DNA from: Chloroflexota bacterium
GTDB taxonomy: Bacteria > Chloroflexota > Anaerolineae > Anaerolineales > UBA4823
Length of the DNA stretch: 15,860 nucleotides
NCBI GenBank assembly: GCA_012798185.1
Contig: JAAZNS010000149.1
Coordinates: 1 to 15,860 of the forward strand
Direction of reading: 5' to 3'
Each line of letters starts with the position of its first letter. Positions within the stretch are counted from its first letter, which is position 1. Shown here piece after piece: positions 13,651 to 15,860 of the stretch. The translations under genes were made by a program, and so were the position numbers. Under the pieces are notes generated by a model, which saw only the letters and a list, made by a program, of their open reading frames with translations, was not told the origin of the DNA and ran no database searches.

Positions 13651-14579
13651 TTCACCAGCTCCACAGATTTAAAGTAGTTTACTGTACGGCGCAGTCCTTC
13701 TTCTAATTTCACGGTTAATTGCCAACCCAACTCTTTTTCTGCGCGGGCGGCGTTTAAATAAATATGCCGCGTCTCGCCCAGCTTGGCAGGACCATGGACT
13801 GCTTTTCCGGAATATCCAGAAATGTTTGCCAATATTTCGTAGATTTGGTTAACCGAAGTGCCGCAGCCTGATCCCAAATTGTAAATTCCGCTGGTATTTC
13901 CCATGGATAACGCCAATAAATTTGCCTGGGCGCAATCGCCCACATAGACATAATCGCGTTGTTGTTCACCGTCGCCATTGATTGTCACCGGTTGATTATT
14001 CAGCATTTGACCCGTGAAGATGGCAACCACACCGGCTTCGCCATGCGGATCTTGCCGCGGACCATATACATTTGGATAGCGAATTACGGTATAAGGTAGA
14101 CCATAATTTATTTGATATAAATAAAGATAGTGCTCAACGGTATGTTTGCTGGCACCATACTGGCAAATTGGGTTGACCGGGTGTATTTCATCGCAGGGCA
14201 AATATTCTGGTTCGCCATAGACCGCTCCGCCCGATGATATATATATAAACCGTTGTATTTGGTTTAATCGGGCTAGTTCCAGCAAACGAATCGAGCCGAT
14301 TATGTTCACTTCGGCATCGAACACGGGCTCAACTATCGAGCGCCGGACATCCATTTGGGCAGCGTGATGATTGACTACATCAGGTTTCTCGTGATTGAAA
14401 ATGTCTGCTATCTGAGGGCTGCGAATATCCATTTGATAAAATGCAGCTTTCGGATTCAGATTCGATAATCTGCCGGTGGAAAGATCATCAACAACCACGA
14501 CATCGTGCCCATGTTCGATATATAAATCCACAACGTGTGAGCCGATAAATCCTGCTCCGCCCGTGACTAATATTTTCAC
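13647..14579 (-). CDS. NAD-dependent sugar-nucleotide epimerase/dehydratase (extended SDR, GalE-like)
   Basis: 310 residues. The N-terminal dinucleotide-binding motif is TGGAGFIGSHVVD (6-18), with D31-D32 (VVVVDDLSTG) contacting the NAD ribose. Catalytic residues are S115/S116 (ISSGGAVYGEP) and YGASK (Y141, K145). IRYPNVYGPRQDPHGEAGVV (167-186) and DYVYVGDCAQAN are typical of UDP-glucose or UDP-N-acetylglucosamine 4-epimerases, so it probably supplies a galactose-type sugar; a 4,6-dehydratase or an NDP-heptose-modifying SDR is less likely. The start is GTG at 14579 with a strong AGGAG six bases upstream (14586-14590). It is 21 bases after the sugar transferase and overlaps the kinase gene at its stop, so all three are probably co-transcribed. 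Confidence 0.88.
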   Translation of the reverse strand: MKILVTGGAGFIGSHVVDLYIEHGHDVVVVDDLSTGRLSNLNPKAAFYQMDIRSPQIADIFNHEKPDVVNHHAAQMDVRRSIVEPVFDAEVNIIGSIRLLELARLNQIQRFIYISSGGAVYGEPEYLPCDEIHPVNPICQYGASKHTVEHYLYLYQINYGLPYTVIRYPNVYGPRQDPHGEAGVVAIFTGQMLNNQPVTINGDGEQQRDYVYVGDCAQANLLALSMGNTSGIYNLGSGCGTSVNQIYEILANISGYSGKAVHGPAKLGETRHIYLNAARAEKELGWQLTVKLEEGLRRTVNYFKSVELVN

Positions 14580-14600
14580 TCTATGCTCCTGTTTAGAGGG

Positions 14601-15860
14601 TTAATATGCCCCCCGGCGTTTTAACACTGCCGGAATTGTTTGATATAACAATTGCAAATCCAGCCAGATGCTCCAGTTGCGCACATAATGCATATCTAAA
14701 CGAACGCGCTGTTCGTAGGATATATCTGACCTGCCGCTTACCTGCCATAAGCCGGTAATGCCTGGTCTGACAGTCAATAGATTGATATCCCATTGATCAT
14801 ATTTATCCAGTTCCTCGGGGGATATCATCCGCGGTCCAACCAGCGACATATCGCCCTTGAGCACGTTGAATAATTGGGGCAGCTCATCCAGGCTCCATTT
14901 GCGCAAGAACTTGCCGACGCGGGTAATTCTTGGATCTTCTTTAAGTTTATGGTTAGCTTCCAGCTCTGTTTGTAATTCGGGATGCTGCTTCAAAATTTCA
15001 TCTCCGTTCACAACCATCGTGCGGAATTTAAATGCATCAAATTTGCGTCCATTCACGCCCATCACCCGCCGGCGATGGATGATCGGTCCTGGAGAATCCA
15101 AGTGGATGGCAAGGGCGATGAGCAATAGAACAGGGCTGGTCAATATCAGACCTGGTATAGTGATTGCGTAATCCATCATCATTTTTAGAACGACATCTGC
15201 CCCGGTCAGCCGTACCTGGTTGATACCAACCAGCGGCACATACGCAAAATCCTTGACGGTTAAACCAGTTGTAATGATTTCATATAAACCAGAAGAAAGG
15301 CGTAAATGAAGGTTAGGATTGACCCCGTAACGTTTGAAAATGTCCAATAAATGGTCGCGCGATGAAAATGCGCTGCTGGCAAGGATCACTTCTTCAATTT
15401 CGTAGGTTTTGATCAATTCCTCAAGCTGATCGACTCTGCCCAGGACGCGCAGATGATGGGTCACGACCGTACCCGCCGGGAATTTGTTATCCAGGAATCC
15501 GCGCAAATGAAACCCGGATTTTTTCCAATTCAGCAATTGATCGGCAAGTGACTGCCCCTCATCATTTGCGCCAACCAGTAATGCCGGAGAGAGAAAGAAA
15601 CCATGCTGGCGTAAAGTGTATACAATCCGGCGTAAGGAAAATCGTTCCAGGGATATGGAAATGAATATAAAACCCCAAGCCAGGAGAAGCCAGCCACGGG
15701 CGATGACCAGGTTGGGGAATAGAAACCCCATCGAAATGACCATGAACATACCAATCACCGATGCATTGAACACCATAGCATATTCTTTTGTGCCGCCCAG
15801 TAAATTTTGCCGGTTATATAATCCGGATGCAGCAAATATCAAAAACCAAAACGGGATAAT
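14601..15860 (-). CDS. Polyprenyl-phosphate sugar-1-phosphate transferase (WbaP/WcaJ family), 5' end cut by window edge
   Basis: 419 visible residues, open to the right edge, so the start codon and the first membrane segments are missing; complete relatives have about 460-500 residues. Membrane enzyme that begins repeat-unit synthesis by moving a sugar 1-phosphate from a nucleotide sugar to undecaprenyl phosphate. Two N-terminal membrane segments are visible (about 33-52 and 56-72), then a CoA-binding-3-like Rossmann domain (VGANDEGQSLADQL at 96-109, RVLGRVDQLEELI at 138-150). A membrane anchor (229-252) precedes the catalytic domain, with AFKFRTM (276-282), DPRITRVGKFLRKWSLDELPQ (309-329, acidic pair D325-E326), NVLKGDMSLVGPR (332-344) and RPGITGLWQVSGR (365-377). 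The family assignment is very strong. Whether the sugar is glucose, galactose or an N-acetylhexosamine is not determined by sequence. Confidence 0.94.
   Translation of the reverse strand: MIPFWFLIFAASGLYNRQNLLGGTKEYAMVFNASVIGMFMVISMGFLFPNLVIARGWLLLAWGFIFISISLERFSLRRIVYTLRQHGFFLSPALLVGANDEGQSLADQLLNWKKSGFHLRGFLDNKFPAGTVVTHHLRVLGRVDQLEELIKTYEIEEVILASSAFSSRDHLLDIFKRYGVNPNLHLRLSSGLYEIITTGLTVKDFAYVPLVGINQVRLTGADVVLKMMMDYAITIPGLILTSPVLLLIALAIHLDSPGPIIHRRRVMGVNGRKFDAFKFRTMVVNGDEILKQHPELQTELEANHKLKEDPRITRVGKFLRKWSLDELPQLFNVLKGDMSLVGPRMISPEELDKYDQWDINLLTVRPGITGLWQVSGRSDISYEQRVRLDMHYVRNWSIWLDLQLLYQTIPAVLKRRGAY

Noticed and set aside
1..15860. CRISPR arrays, tRNA/rRNA genes, insertion sequences, phage or toxin-antitoxin genes.
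   Set aside because: No regularly spaced direct repeats, cloverleaf-like sequence, transposase motifs or small paired genes were seen on either strand; the coding strand is almost filled by envelope-glycan genes.

Overview
The window is a surface-polysaccharide / envelope-glycoconjugate locus, read almost entirely from the minus strand. Several features suggest, without proving, a member of the Chloroflexota (Anaerolineae-like): a secreted beta-helix protein with a CSLREA-type N-terminus, DUF11 domains and a short hydrophobic C-terminal tail; an O-antigen-ligase-type protein with a C-terminal repeat region; and middling base composition with many ATGA-type gene overlaps. No rRNA, tRNA, CRISPR array, transposase or integrase is visible, and nothing looks like a recent insertion.

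Right-hand block (about 11.8-15.86 kb, minus strand): a polyprenyl-phosphate sugar phosphotransferase (runs off the right edge), a GalE-like SDR epimerase, a GHMP-family heptose-7-phosphate kinase (HddA type) and a GmhA-type sedoheptulose-7-phosphate isomerase. A GmhB-type heptose-bisphosphate phosphatase follows at 11.15-11.71 kb, but on the plus strand. Together these give three of the four steps to GDP-D-glycero-D-manno-heptose; the guanylyltransferase (HddC) is not in the window.

Middle: a 363-bp intergenic region (10790-11152) separates gmhB from the left-hand operon. It holds two opposed promoter-like sequences, three clustered palindromes and an AT-rich tract. The gmhB promoter sits so close to the ATG that a leaderless mRNA is possible.

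Left-hand block (about 0-10.8 kb, minus strand, probably one long operon): hexapeptide-repeat acyltransferase, membrane-linked family 2 glycosyltransferase, cobalamin-binding radical SAM enzyme, Wzy/WaaL-type polymerase or ligase with a C-terminal repeat region, secreted beta-helix/DUF11 protein, acyl carrier protein, AMP-forming acyl ligase and a glutamine-dependent amidotransferase of the asparagine synthetase B family (runs off the left edge).

Working model (inference): the sugar transferase starts a lipid-linked oligosaccharide; the epimerase and the heptose enzymes supply sugars; the GT2 and acyltransferase extend and decorate it; the Wzy-like protein polymerises or ligates it. The ACP-ligase-amidotransferase trio would make an acyl or amide decoration, possibly after tailoring by the radical SAM enzyme. 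The trio resembles accessory genes of exosortase-A-linked polysaccharide loci, but no exosortase is visible here. The secreted beta-helix protein may be a surface partner or acceptor of the glycan. This trio, with the embedded radical SAM and surface-protein genes, is the part most likely to be undescribed.
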